Assembly: GCF_025698545.1 (NCBI RefSeq)
Contig: NC_068575.1
Location: 50,477,980-50,541,979 of the forward strand
From: Gossypium raimondii
Taxonomy: Eukaryota > Streptophyta > Magnoliopsida > Malvales > Malvaceae
Length of the DNA: 64,000 nt
Reading direction: 5' to 3'
The notes beneath the pieces are model-generated. The model was not told the DNA's origin and searched no databases. It worked only from the letters and a program-made list of their open reading frames with translations. Numbering within the stretch: the first letter of the stretch is position 1; every line of letters begins with the position of its first letter. This document shows positions 13,546 to 25,380 of this stretch, in pieces. Both the position numbers and the translations under genes were made by a program.

Positions 13546-13800
13546 GGGTAAACTATCAAAATAGTCACTTTTCTTTCTCTCGATTATATTTTAGTCACTT
13601 ATGTTCAAAAATATAGGGACCAATTGTATAATTTAATCTAAATTTTTTATCTGAAATGATGATTTAACATGCTACGTCAGCTTACTATTACGTTGTTAAC
13701 GACAATTAACACTCAGTGACTAAAATGATACAACACGATAACGCAAGTGACTAAAATGTAACGTGAGGGAAACAAAAATGACTATTTTAGCAGTTTACCC
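13546..13800. mobile_element. Mutator-like MITE, perfect 9-bp target duplication
   Basis: A 255-bp element starting GGGTAAACTATCAAAATAGT and ending with the near-complement (…ACTATTTTAGCAGTTTACCC). The terminal inverted repeats run about 26 bp with few mismatches. It is flanked on both sides by TTAATAAAA (13537-13545 and 13801-13809). A 9-bp duplication with long inverted repeats points to a MULE-derived MITE. It has no coding capacity. Confidence 0.92.
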
Positions 13801-13865
13801 TTAATAAAAATGAGTAACATTATCATTTAATAAAACCATACAAGAAATCAAAGTAAATAAGTAAA

Positions 13866-13889
13866 CCAATCATCATCATCATCATCATC
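13866..13889. repeat. ATC microsatellite
   Basis: A run of about seven CAT/ATC triplets in the sequence 3' of the CLE gene. Confidence 0.85.
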
Positions 13890-14173
13890 TATATAGATCA
13901 TGAAATAAATACCATACGTCATACATGCAGAAAAAATGTATAGTATCTCTCTTAAATCTTAATATACATATCTTAAAAAAAAAAAAAGGAAAAATAAATA
14001 ACCAAAATAATGTCCATGATCATAAGGATGACGGCAAAGGTAACAAATTCCTCTCACAAAAGACAAGCAATATATCAATGGCGGAACTCATAAAGATATT
14101 CAAAACAAATTAACATTAACTCTCTTGACGTAGGTCTCGCCGCCTATCATATCTTCAACCAACCAATAATTTA

Positions 14174-14443
14174 TTACCTATTGGAAATAGGGTTTGGACC
14201 GCTGGGAACTTCGTGAGCTTCGCCTCCAATCTGTCTACGTGATGATGATGAAGAAGAAGTGTGAGGGTTTGGGGATTGGTTGATTTCCATGGTGGAAGAT
14301 GTGGGTGATGAGTTTATGGGGTTTGAATTAGGGTTAAAGATAAGAAGGGAAATGAAGAAAAGGGTGAGGAAGATGATGAAAAACTGGGATTTTGCATTGG
14401 TTTTTGAGTGTGTTGATGATGGAGGTTTAATTGCTGCTGCCAT
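14174..14443 (-). CDS. CLE41: CLE41/CLE44-type precursor of the TDIF peptide
   Basis: A single-exon 89-aa secreted-peptide precursor. The C-terminus carries the 12-residue motif HEVPSGPNPISN, followed by one Arg and the stop. That motif is exactly TDIF, the mature product of Arabidopsis CLE41 and CLE44. In the known family the peptide moves from phloem to procambium, binds the receptor kinase TDR/PXY, blocks xylem differentiation and promotes (pro)cambial division. The Met at 14443 is the likely start: it precedes a basic stretch and a hydrophobic signal segment (FFIIFLTLFFISLLIF, residues about 23-38). The frame is open upstream to 14509, but that extension is unsupported. A Ser-rich variable region and an RR pair precede the motif, as in other CLE precursors. 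I cannot separate CLE41 from CLE44 by sequence alone. Confidence 0.95.
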   Translation of the reverse strand: MAAAIKPPSSTHSKTNAKSQFFIIFLTLFFISLLIFNPNSNPINSSPTSSTMEINQSPNPHTSSSSSSRRQIGGEAHEVPSGPNPISNR

Positions 14444-17400
14444 ATAAAATATTAAACAAAGGAAATGAGCAACCCTCCCCATAAGAGTACACAAGGGTTC
14501 AATATCCATGAACCAGCTAAGCTAGCACTTGAAGGAGAATGGGGGGAGAGAAAAGAGAAAGGAACCCAAATCAGTGAAAAATCTGAGAAAGCAAAGCAAA
14601 TGGAAAAGAGAAAGAGAAAGAAAAGAAGCTTCACCAATGGTGAATGGAAAGTAAGTTTTGAAATTCTATACAAATTTATTAGAAGAACCCAAGTTAAAGA
14701 AAGGAGGAATTTATATGAGAGATGTTGGAATATGGGTGATGAATTTTGTTTAGTTTATCAAATTTAGTAATGATAATATAAGGACTATGAGAGAAAATTT
14801 TAGATTTCACAATAATATTGGAAAGAGTGATTAAATTAATAAAATAATAAAAATTATGGAGAAATTTTTGTTTACATTATTGTAAGTAATCCAACCGTTA
14901 AATTTATTAATATAATGATATTTATTATTATCTAAAATATTTTTATATATTAATATGTATTAAATGATTGACAGTTTTTATATAAAATAAGTAGTTAAAA
15001 TTTTAAATTTATATCAAATTTTACAATTTATTATTTTATTAAAATATAATTATGAAAATAAATAGCATTAATATAACATACTTTCTTAATAATGATTTGA
15101 GTCCTCAGTCCAACTTGGATCCTAACTCTTTGATGAAAGTGGGAGACTTGTGGGAAAATAATTGAAAATTCCCTCATTAAAGCTTGGATAAAAAAGTTTA
15201 ATATGTTGATGAGATAAAATATTGGTAAACATATCAAATAGTCAGGTGTCGGAAATTTAATTATCCTTTCATCAAAACAATAAAAAGAGGAAATTGGGTT
15301 AAAAACATATATACTATTAGAAATGCAACAGTTGGTAATTAATTTGGTCCTGCCCTGCAAATCGAATAAATTAATGAATCATGTAAGATATATGGAAAGT
15401 GGCTCACAAATAACAAAGGAATGGAGGGGGAGACTTTTCAGTTTCCCAATAAATCTTATTTTGACTTGATGAACCCTAAGCAGGGTAAAATATATGATAA
15501 TTATCTTCATTCCTTGCTTGCTTTCTTCTGCAAAAATCTGGGGTTTACTTTTTCTTTTTCGTTAATAATAATATAATTTTTACTTTTTCTTTTAAATTTC
15601 AGACATGATCACACACTCTCGATGTTCACATCAAGACACATTAGTAATAAATTATAAATATATTTTTAATTATTTTTATGGAAACATTTTTAATTGTTAT
15701 AGTTATGTTTTGTATTTTTTTTATCAACTCGATCAAAAATAAACTTAATAAACAAAATAATAAAACTACACATCCGTTTTGTATCCATACCATACTTTTT
15801 CGGGGTTTGCTCATCTCAAGTATATTCTCCTGTAGTCTTAAAAGAGAGTGATGGCAAAGGCGTTCAAAGTAGTGCTGATCTGAAACAACAAAAAGAAAAG
15901 TGAAAAGGGGCTACACCAGTCAGGTGGAAAGCAAAACAAAGGGTGAATGTTTGAATCCAAATATTCTTTGTTTAATACTTTAATTTTTGTTTTTAATGTT
16001 TTCTTAATGGAATTAAGAGGAGAGAACGGAAAGGGGCAATGTTTACTTGTTTTGAGCCAACTACAATATACAATTGATGTGAGATTTAATACCCTTTGAG
16101 GCTATTCCCTTATTTCTACTTTAATGAACCCTACATGAAAAAATAAAAACAGATCGTATTTGCTATTGGTTAAAAGTATAGATAGAAAGCTAAGGAATAT
16201 TTTACATAAGCATGGAAGGATATTCAGATGTCATGTTGATCATAAATTTGCAAGATTGATTAAATCAAAGAGTAAGTGAGTAAATGTAGGAAATTAAGAT
16301 GAAAATAATCAAACAAAACATTGATGAAACGAAACAACCATAAATCAAGGGACTGCATGGGATGCCATTGCCATGCAGGCAAGAATGATGCCAAAAGTCA
16401 ATGTTGTCTGTGGACCTTGAAAATTTTAAAACCTTATATTTAGTTGCTCCTTTTTGCTGAGTGACAATAAATCAGGAATGATTTCAACATCTTAAAGGTA
16501 AGCAGTATGGAATTTAGAAACAAATCCAAGAACATACTGTTCTGATCATTAATGTCAACAAATTGAGCTCAGCTCTCAACCTCCATATCTCACTCTGCCT
16601 TTATTTTTTATTATTATTGTCTTTCGTATCTTTAAGTATCAATGTGAGTGAGTTATTTATCATGAAACTAAAAGATAGAGTTTCAGCAACATATCAAGGT
16701 CATTCAAATATTAAATCATGGACGTCTACAGAAATTTTTAGTGGCAATTATTGACCAAATTAATAATCAAGGAAAGAGAAAAAGATACATAATAATGGGG
16801 TCAATGTGAGTGAGCATTATTGACAAACAATGAGGCAAAATTATCAGCTAGGAAGCAGTGTTATCAACTAATTAAAATATTCCTGAAGACTTACTCCACC
16901 AGTGGTTCATTCGACATAATAAATTTATTGTTAAAAAAGTTAAATCTAAAAGTTTCTATATTTAAATCTTGAGATGAACATAATTATTCATTGGGTATAA
17001 AATACACCACAAAGGGAATATATGTTTGTAGGTTGGAAATAAAAGAAATAACTATGAGTATGATATTCAAATCTGAAACAATATTAGATATCTTAAAAGT
17101 GTAAATCATTGGTTTAGGAATGTAATGTTAGGAAGAAATGATTGATAAAGGGTTACACTATTGAGAAGATAAAGAGCATTCGTACCAGAAGCAGGGGACA
17201 AATGCTTTATCTTTGATGCATGCTTGATGCCAAGTGATATTCATGACCTTCCCTGATAATTGATAAAAATTAAATCCACAAATGCTTTATCTTTGATGCA
17301 ACCAATCTCGGTCTCAGACAGCATTCCTCACTAATTTCATAATATTTCATGGTTGTTCAATGCTAGTTCACAAAAAGGTTGCATGGATATAAGTAAGATT

Positions 17401-18459
17401 ATACAATAGTAAGGGTAAAAAAAAAGCCTCTCCAACCAGTAAAAACCTAGAACAAATATGTGTTCATCTTGATTGAGCAAGTACAGCTCTAGGCCCTAAT
17501 CTCATTAACCCTAGTTTTTCTCAGTAACAGATCTCCTTACCAGGGAAAGCTTAATTCAGAGTTTCAGATTGTGAACTGGACACCATGAATTCACTAATGT
17601 ATAATGAGAAGTGATGGTAGGGCAAAAGAGAGAAATTATCTTCTGAAATGTACATTTTTACTTTTGCCCATCTTTTCAAAAGTATTAGTCTCTGTGCCAG
17701 TCACTTCCACATGCCTGTGCTCCCACCATTTCCTTCAGGAACATTAAAAATTCAACAGACATGCAAAATCGGAGTCTATCAAGCATGAAACAATGATGTA
17801 ATTAAATAGATTAAATTATATAATTCTTAACCTGTATCTTTAATTAAATCAATTAGCATTTACTGCAAAAGCAGTTGAGGAACTTTACCTAGCTTAACTA
17901 AACACCTATAGTTGGAGCCTAAGGGTGGGCACAACTGGCTCAATAGCGCCAGTTACTAAGTGGAACCTCAACCAAATCTTGAAAATTCTCTCAACTTATT
18001 GAGGCATACCATCTATTCCGAATTTTGACTTCAGTAAGACTGCCCAAGGTGCATGTGTGCATCGAAAAAGACTGAAACTCAAATACAAACACAACTCACT
18101 TCACATATGAGCACACGCAAAAAGCAATTTGATGAACAGATATGGTTCTAAAGCTAGGGTGGGTTCTATCCACAAACCAAAAGCACAAATTCCACAATAA
18201 ATGGAAATGAAACCATCTCGTTAAAATCACACATTAAAAATCAATAAAAAGTGTTCTTAACATAGAACTAAAACAGCTTCTCAAAATTTATTGACGAAAA
18301 GATTTAGAGAAGCATCAGGCTGCACCAAGGCAAAAAAAAAAAAAAAAACTTTCCAGAGTAACAATGCACAGACCATATTCCTCTGGACTGCTACAACAAG
18401 CAAAAATCAATATAATAGAAAATTGTAATAAACAGCAAAAGTAATGTACCGTTTACATC
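14444..18459. other. 4-kb intergenic stretch between CLE41-like and DUF3685-like genes
   Basis: AT-rich. The first 1-2 kb is the expected promoter of the minus-strand CLE gene. The last few hundred bases include the 3' UTR of the next minus-strand gene. A purine-rich frame at 14465-14767 lies antisense to the CLE 5' region and has no protein character. A poly-A run lies near 18332-18350. I see no gene. Confidence 0.5.
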
Positions 18460-21400
18460 TCACTTCCATCTAAGGGACTGCCTAATTCCCGTATATATGA
18501 GTCCTAATGACCTCCCAATCAAGCAAACTAGAAAAAATGAGATTGCATTGCTAACTTTGTCGATGACAACTCTAACCATAGGCAAGCTAATGTCAGAGAA
18601 CTCGAGGAACAAGCTGAAATAGTACCTCCTGTAACAAAGAGAATATCATATTAAAAACTATATCCAAGTTCACAAACATTAAGAATCAGAAAATATCTGA
18701 AACCTGCAGCAAGATCATAAAACACAAATTCATGGTATTCAGTTTGATCTAAATGAAGAAATATAGATTTTCTTAATCCTTGTGTATATTTAACCAATCA
18801 TTACCGTTATATTTACATGTAAAAAAGAGTGGAAGAACCTTTTACTCATTTGACCATGCATCTTCTCTCCCTAAAAATCACACCTTAACTTTAGAAGGAA
18901 CTACTGTTCTATGAAGATTCGGTAAAAGTAGAATAATAAACTTTAGGCATGGCAATTCACTGATTTGCCAAGTTACACATTTACAGTGAGGTCACAAGGT
19001 TTTCAATGTTCACTTATCATAGATAGAACAGACCAAATTGAGGAACATTTTTTGAGCTGAGGCATTAAAACAAAATCCATATATGGAAATGCTGACAAGC
19101 ACTGACACCACAGCTAACAAGACATATTTTTGCATTCATGTATCTACAACAGTATGCTTTCATCAAGGTAACAGCCTTTGCCACCATCTAAAAACAACCG
19201 TTATTTCATGCCATCCTATTGCAGTTGTCCTTGTCATTGGAAAGGCTAGGAATTAATAATGAAGAAGAAATCACCACTTCAGAATTTTTTTTATCCACAC
19301 CATGAATCCAGTCCACCAGATGTTTGGTTTCACAGTTTTTATAATTGCCCACACTATCTGAGATAATAAAAGGCATTCAAGCACAAATCCAGTGCAGTAG
19401 AGCTAATTTTAAGTGATTCAGGACAAAATTATATAAGTGGGGCATATCCAAGCCACAGAAATTAAAAATGACAATAACATAAGAGCCATAGTGTTGCTTC
19501 ATATCTAACCAATTTCAGAGTTATTCCAAGATAATCTAAATCCACTAAAGTTCAGTTAATAACAATGGAATCAAGCAAAGAAAAATATTTATGGCCAAAA
19601 AGTTATGGAAAACATACCACCCTACCAAGGCTCTTAATTCCTTGGTGCGTTTTACAGACATAGAGAAATGGCTTATCACAACATATTGCAATGAAGTAAG
19701 CACACTTTCGTTTTCTCTTAGCATAAGCTTCTTCCACCAACTAGAAGTTTCAGCATAATCACTACTTTTTTCCTCAATGAGTTGGCTCTTAAGTGTGTAG
19801 AGGTCAAAGCGATCCTCATACATTGACACAATAGCCTCCAGATTTTGATACAACCACTGGTTTAAAGCCACCTGTTAACAAGCATATGCTTTAAAACCTT
19901 GATGAAATATAACCAGAAGTCTTGATATTCAGTGCAAAAATCTGTAGTGCGTTAAGATTAACAAATTAAAATCTTCACATATTGCATATATCCTTATTAT
20001 CCCATTAACCAAACATCGCTGTATTATTTCACTGAAGAACAATACACATTTATGACATGCACTGATATGACATGAAAGCTTTAAATTCCTAGGCTCCATT
20101 TAATTTCTGAAAATAGTTTCTGTTTTTATTTTCTATTTTCATTTTCTATTTCTTAAATTGAAAAACACATTTGCTAAATAGAAATAATTCTTTTGAATAA
20201 TGAAAATATGAAAACACATTTGATACCTATCTTCTTATAATAAAAATATGAGAATAAACCATTCAAAATATATATATGAGAATAAAATTTTAAAAATCCT
20301 ACATTTAAACAAACTTGAACCAGGGTTGATATTTAAAATCATCGAAAAAGAATAGAATTGTGTTTTTATGGACTTGAACCAAGGTCAATTCATTAATTAA
20401 ATTTGAAGTTAAAAGCTCCCTTTATTTTCAACTTTTTTCAATTTTTCAAAGCATTTCCAGTGAAAACATATTGAAGTTCCACATATTTTCATTTTTCAAA
20501 AATCCTTTTAAAAATTTTCAACTAAACACATTTTTTTTATTGTTCTCCATTTTCTCATAAAATGAAAACGGCCTTTTTTTTCCTGAAACTAAAAGAAGCC
20601 TTAGTCTTTCAAATATGACAAACAATTCCCTCCTCACTACATCACTGATCTAAAATGAGAACAGAAAATAGACACCATTGAAGTGTTCCAACTTTAGAAA
20701 TATGTCATGTTAGCTTTATAGTTGCATCTGGATATACATATTCAGAGACATAACGTGAATCAATTTTATAGTATGTATCCATGAGGAGCTTGAAATACAT
20801 GCAAAAGAGGTAAGGCCGGATAAAAGATAAAAAGCCTTGATGATTTCTGCCATAAGCAATATCATAGGCCTGCACTATGTCAACATGCTCAATCAGTCGA
20901 TCCATCAAACCTCACAATGAGAACCTCATTCTTTTACTTCCAGAAAAGCAGAAGTAATATGCTAACGAACATAATGAGTTAAAGACAAAAATGTGCTACC
21001 ACTAACTCAAAAAGGGAAACAGCCATACCTCATTACGCAACCTTTGGAGTGCACGAGTAGATAAATTACAGATGGCTAAACCCAGATCATTCACTTCATC
21101 AGACAAATTGCCATCAACAGAAATAAGGTCCAAATAAGTGCTTGCTATCCCATCTGCTATAGTTATCACCAGATCTTCCAATATGGAATCCCCATATAAA
21201 GTAAACAAGCTTTGGTCGTAACAACAACCTTTCCTACAAAATAGATAAATGAACAAATAAGTTTCCCAACAAATATTAAATATGTTTTGACAATAGAATC
21301 AAATTAAATTAAAAGAAAAAGCAGATGTCAAAGCCTAAATATATTGTAGCCAAGAGCAAGTTATCCTCCGACAATATATAACATTTAGCAGCAAACATTT

Positions 21401-24400
21401 ATGAATTCAGCAACCATCAGAGATAGATATCATTTTGTTGCTGGCATTATTATTCTGCTAATTGCCAAGTGATGATGATACCAGACACAATTATAGGTTC
21501 TTTAATAATCCTACTTTGGACAACCATAAGTTACCTCCATTCAGTTCCTTATCTGGAAACAACTATAGTATGTAAACCAAGTAAGGTCACGTTAACAGCC
21601 ATATGATTAGGGTCCGTACCATAGTCAACCAATGGATTGGTCAAGGGAATATAGCCTACTTGTTAGAATCATATCTATTAAGATTTTAAACTTCCGAAAA
21701 AGTAAAGGGATGAAACAGGAGTAATCAAGCTTTTGGAAAGAAAGATAAGGTAGGAGAAACTGGATATTGGGGGACTAAACATATGCGTAGTTTTCCAAGT
21801 CGATTAAACATCTTCTACTTTACAAAGTCCAATAGTTTAGGGATCCAAAACTTTGGAAAGTTCAAACATTTGTGTTCCAAAAGTTTCTCTTAATACATGA
21901 TATAAAGGGCAATTCTAGCCATCTAAATCCCACATCTTAGAAACAATCCAGCCTCCTTTATTCTGAACCACCTTGTGTACATACATATGTTAGTACATTC
22001 AGAACTTGTCATTACTCTCAATTTACATATTAGGAAAATTGACGCATAAAAAATTACTAAAAGTTGTTTCCAAAGAGAAAGAAACATGTAACAAGATAAC
22101 GAATGCAACAAGTGATAAGATTAGTAACTTAGAAGTTTTATGCAGTGCACTAAAAGCAACTATTAGAAATTCATATCATACAAAGTTCTTGTAATCTTTA
22201 AAGATATAAAACACATTAACAATAATCTTCGAACATACTGTAATAAGCACACACATGAAACAGAGAAAGTGACAGTTTATTTACCTTAGAGAACCAAATC
22301 TAAGAAAATACAACAATTCTGCATACAGGTTTTTCTTCCCAGACTTTGTAATATTTTGTAAAACTGTGTTGTCTCCATTTAACTTCTCAGTTATCAAAGA
22401 AACAAGTTCCTGTCAGGAAAGGGAAAGAAAAGGATGTCTCATTCTAACAAGCTAGCAGCAAAACAAACCATACAGTTACAATGAGATTTTTGAAGTACCA
22501 TATTATTGCTTTGAAGTCCAAGTTCCTTTTTCAGCCAAGCAAAGCATGCTGGCTTACAGGAATTTTGAATAATTCTAGAAAAGGCTATCAACCAATCATC
22601 TATATTGCCGGTATCAGAAGTAACAACATTGTTTTTTACCTGAAAAAACACAATTTGGGACCTTGAAGCAAATACAAACTTAATACACAAGAAAATTGAA
22701 ATTCAACCAACCATGCATGCATTAGGAATTTTACTAGAAAAGGCCTGAGACATTTCTATTTAATAAGACCAAAAACATAACTTTATTAAAAGGTCCATAC
22801 TATAGTGTTTCCTTATTGTGAACCCAGAAAATGATCATAAGATGATCCCTTATTAGCACAAGTTGGCATCTTTGGATTTAGAAACTCAACTTTTCAGAGC
22901 AACAGTAAGTTTTCTCGTGCAAACACGAATCTATTTCAAGGTCTGTGGATGCAACAAACAACTCAATAACTCACTCATTATCACCTTATCAGATATCTAA
23001 ATATAAGAGCTTTTTTTTTCCCTCAAGGTCATAGATTTGTTAGTCCTAAATTAGAACTCAAAAAACAAGACGTGCCATAAGTTTTTGGCAAACAAAGAAT
23101 TTTGTCTTATACATTGACATCTAAAAGACCTTTTCTTTCTGTATATATATGATGCAAAGCAAGAATGATTTCACAATATTTAACTAAAACATGCAGTTTC
23201 TTTGGAAATAATGAACTTATATGAACTAAAGTCAGCGTAAGGAAATAAGAAAAATAGCTACAGACAAAGGAACCAATAGAGACAGTGCCTGCCTCTTCCT
23301 CAAGTTGCTGAAGAGAAGCCCAAAGCAATCTTATCTTTGGACCTTCAGATAAAGCGTACAAACTCAAGGGTCGTTTTGCGCGTTGCTGCTCATCAAAGAC
23401 TACATTTCTGAAATCATTCTCACTTTCAATGACATCTAGAGAATCTAAAATTTTTCCTCTTACTACATCCCAGACAGGCTTCAAATTATTTTGATCACTG
23501 TTTGTCCTGGCACTGCATTTAAAAAGTAAATGTCCTCAACAAATGAGATAAACATGGCATACGCATGCCAAAGAGCTGCAATAAAGTATTAAATGAAAAA
23601 GAAATACAGGCACTACTGTTTGGTGAACCATGTGTAAGGGCAACACTCATAGGATTATAAATATTTGATGCGCTTACCCTTACCTCCCAGAAGAGGTTGA
23701 ACCTTGGGGAAAGGAATCATTGTCCGCTATGCTCTTTGGAGATGTGGAACTGGACTTTTGGACAGGAACTACTCCAGCCACATACGTGAGAAATATACCA
23801 GTCATCAAGAGTAATTGATCCCCGAAAGTTACCCAATCAGAGGCTGTTATACTATCAGAATCCACTAATGACCCCACGCTAGTAGACCTCAAGGGAGTTT
23901 CCATGAAGCAGGGACTTACTTTCAGATTTGAGAAAAATGGATTATCAACCTTCCATTTTCTCCATGTTGAAAGCCATAACACTTTACAGCTCCCATAGGA
24001 AAACTTGCTACAAATAAAGCAACAAATGCGATAATGAGGTTATAATTCCAATGGTTATCGCAATGTCTAACAGCAGAGAGAATATTAAGCATGTGATTTT
24101 ACACTCATTCGAAGTTAAAAACATAGCATTGCGCCATAACAATATCTACCAGTTTGACCAAGTACACGCTTCCCAAATTCTGAAACGTAGTGAATCTTTA
24201 GAAACTTCATAAACTTCTTACAATCAAATAAGAAACCGCATAATAATAAAGGATGAAGAAGCTCACTACAATCTGAAACTCCAATTGTTATTCAAGAAAA
24301 ATCATGAACAACCCCCTCCTCAATATATTATCAGATTGAGTTGACTAACCTTAGCGGCGTCCTGAAATTGGAATTCCGATTCACAAATCCTCTCTGCCTA

Positions 24401-24459
24401 AGAAAACTTGGGTGCAAATGCAGCTTGATGCATGACGGTGAAGCCACGTATTCCGCCAT
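18460..24459 (-). CDS. Probable chloroplast membrane protein, DUF3685-like
   Basis: Exons (5' to 3'): 24350-24459, 23684-24007, 23266-23512, 22499-22639, 22285-22409, 21029-21233, 19618-19871, 18460-18628. They total 1,575 nt, about 524 aa. The N-terminus (MAEYVASPSCIKLHLHPSFL) looks like a plastid transit peptide. A hydrophobic segment lies at residues about 101-117 (QLLLMTGIFLTYVAGVV). Another near the C-terminus, about 497-517, contains SFFLVCLIGRSLGLIYTGI, and the last residues are SLRWK. The middle is soluble and Trp-rich (WLYQNLEAIVSMYEDRFDLY). The C-terminal block recalls cyanobacterial and plastid DUF3685 proteins, but I could not search. The donor of exon 3 is uncertain: GT sites after ...EEEAGT and after ...SIGSF both keep the frame. 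Intron 6 contains a Tourist-like element. Confidence 0.75.
20092..20600. mobile_element. Tourist/PIF-Harbinger-like MITE inside an intron
   Basis: The left end GGCTCCATTTAATTTCTG and the right-end complement GGCTTCTTTTAGTTTCAG form imperfect inverted repeats of about 22 bp. The trinucleotides outside are CTA and TTA, compatible with a TWA target site with one change. The interior is AT-rich with further inverted similarity (TTTTCATTTT against AAAATGAAAA). It lies in the intron between the exons at 21029-21233 and 19618-19871 of the DUF3685-like gene and has no coding capacity. At 509 bp it is within range for such elements. Confidence 0.65.
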
Positions 24460-24583
24460 TTGATTAAAATAAACCAAAAAAAAAAAAGCGCGGTATCCAC
24501 CGAAGCAATCACCACATTTCCTCTAGCATTTACGGAATGAATTTTACACGAAAGGGGAGGGCATTGAAGTGAGAGCAATGTGG

Positions 24584-24603
24584 CGGTTAGGGTTTAGGGT
24601 TTA
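24584..24603 (-). promoter_or_regulatory. Tandem telo-box upstream of the DUF3685-like gene
   Basis: On the gene's strand the sequence reads AAACCCTAAACCCTAA, two overlapping telo-boxes about 125 bp before the start codon at 24459. Telo-boxes are known in promoters of plant genes expressed in dividing cells. Confidence 0.6.
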
Positions 24604-25380
24604 CTTTAACCAACGTAAAATAAAATAATAGGTGGGGAATGGTGTTTGCTTCGTGTGCTTTGAATGCAGACAGGGGGGTGGAAGGAGAGGTGTGAAAGAA
24701 AAGAGGGGGAACAAAATAAAATAAAATGATAAATAGATAGATTGGAAATGTGCGACTCTAGTTCTATCCGTCTCGCTCCTTTTTTTTTTTTTTTACTTAT
24801 TTTGCCAGCCTAGATTGACTTGGCTCGGCTCGTCACAAATGTATTATATTTTTAGGCTTAATTTATAATTTCACCCTTAAAAGTATATTTATTTCTTTGT
24901 TTTGGTACCTAAATTTCTTTTATAATTTAATACCTCAAGTATTCTAATGTTATATTTTTAGTCCCTATTTTAAGGTTACAAAAACACTTGAACTCTTTTA
25001 TAAAATATATTTTTATCAAATATGTATAGACCTTAAAAATTATAAAATGAAAATAAATATATATACAAATTCATAAATATGCATATAATTTTATAAAATT
25101 ATAAAATGGAAATAAACTATGATATACTGAACTTTAAAATAAATATATATAAATTTAAAAAAATACTAAATATTTTTTGTTTTTTTACTTAAAAATATAT
25201 TTACTAAATTGAATTAAAATTTTACCTTTTGGGGTCAAAATGCAAATTATTCATTTACTAATTTATAATTTTATAAAATATAAAGGGGCTAATGTTATAT
25301 TTTTTTCATTTTAAAGGGATCTTGGCTCCTACTAGTTCCTTTTGTGCTGCCATTGGGTGCTAATGTATAGTATGGACTAA
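24604..25380. other. Intergenic AT-rich stretch
   Basis: Promoter-side sequence of the minus-strand gene, a poly-T run near 24780-24794, then AT-rich repeat-like sequence from about 24840 with 'gtccctatttt'-style phrases typical of degraded MITEs. I could not define ends or target duplications. Confidence 0.35.

Noticed and set aside
14465-14767. 100-codon plus-strand frame opposite the CLE 5' region
   Set aside because: Lys/Glu-rich low-complexity translation of a purine-rich UTR/promoter strand; no family resemblance.
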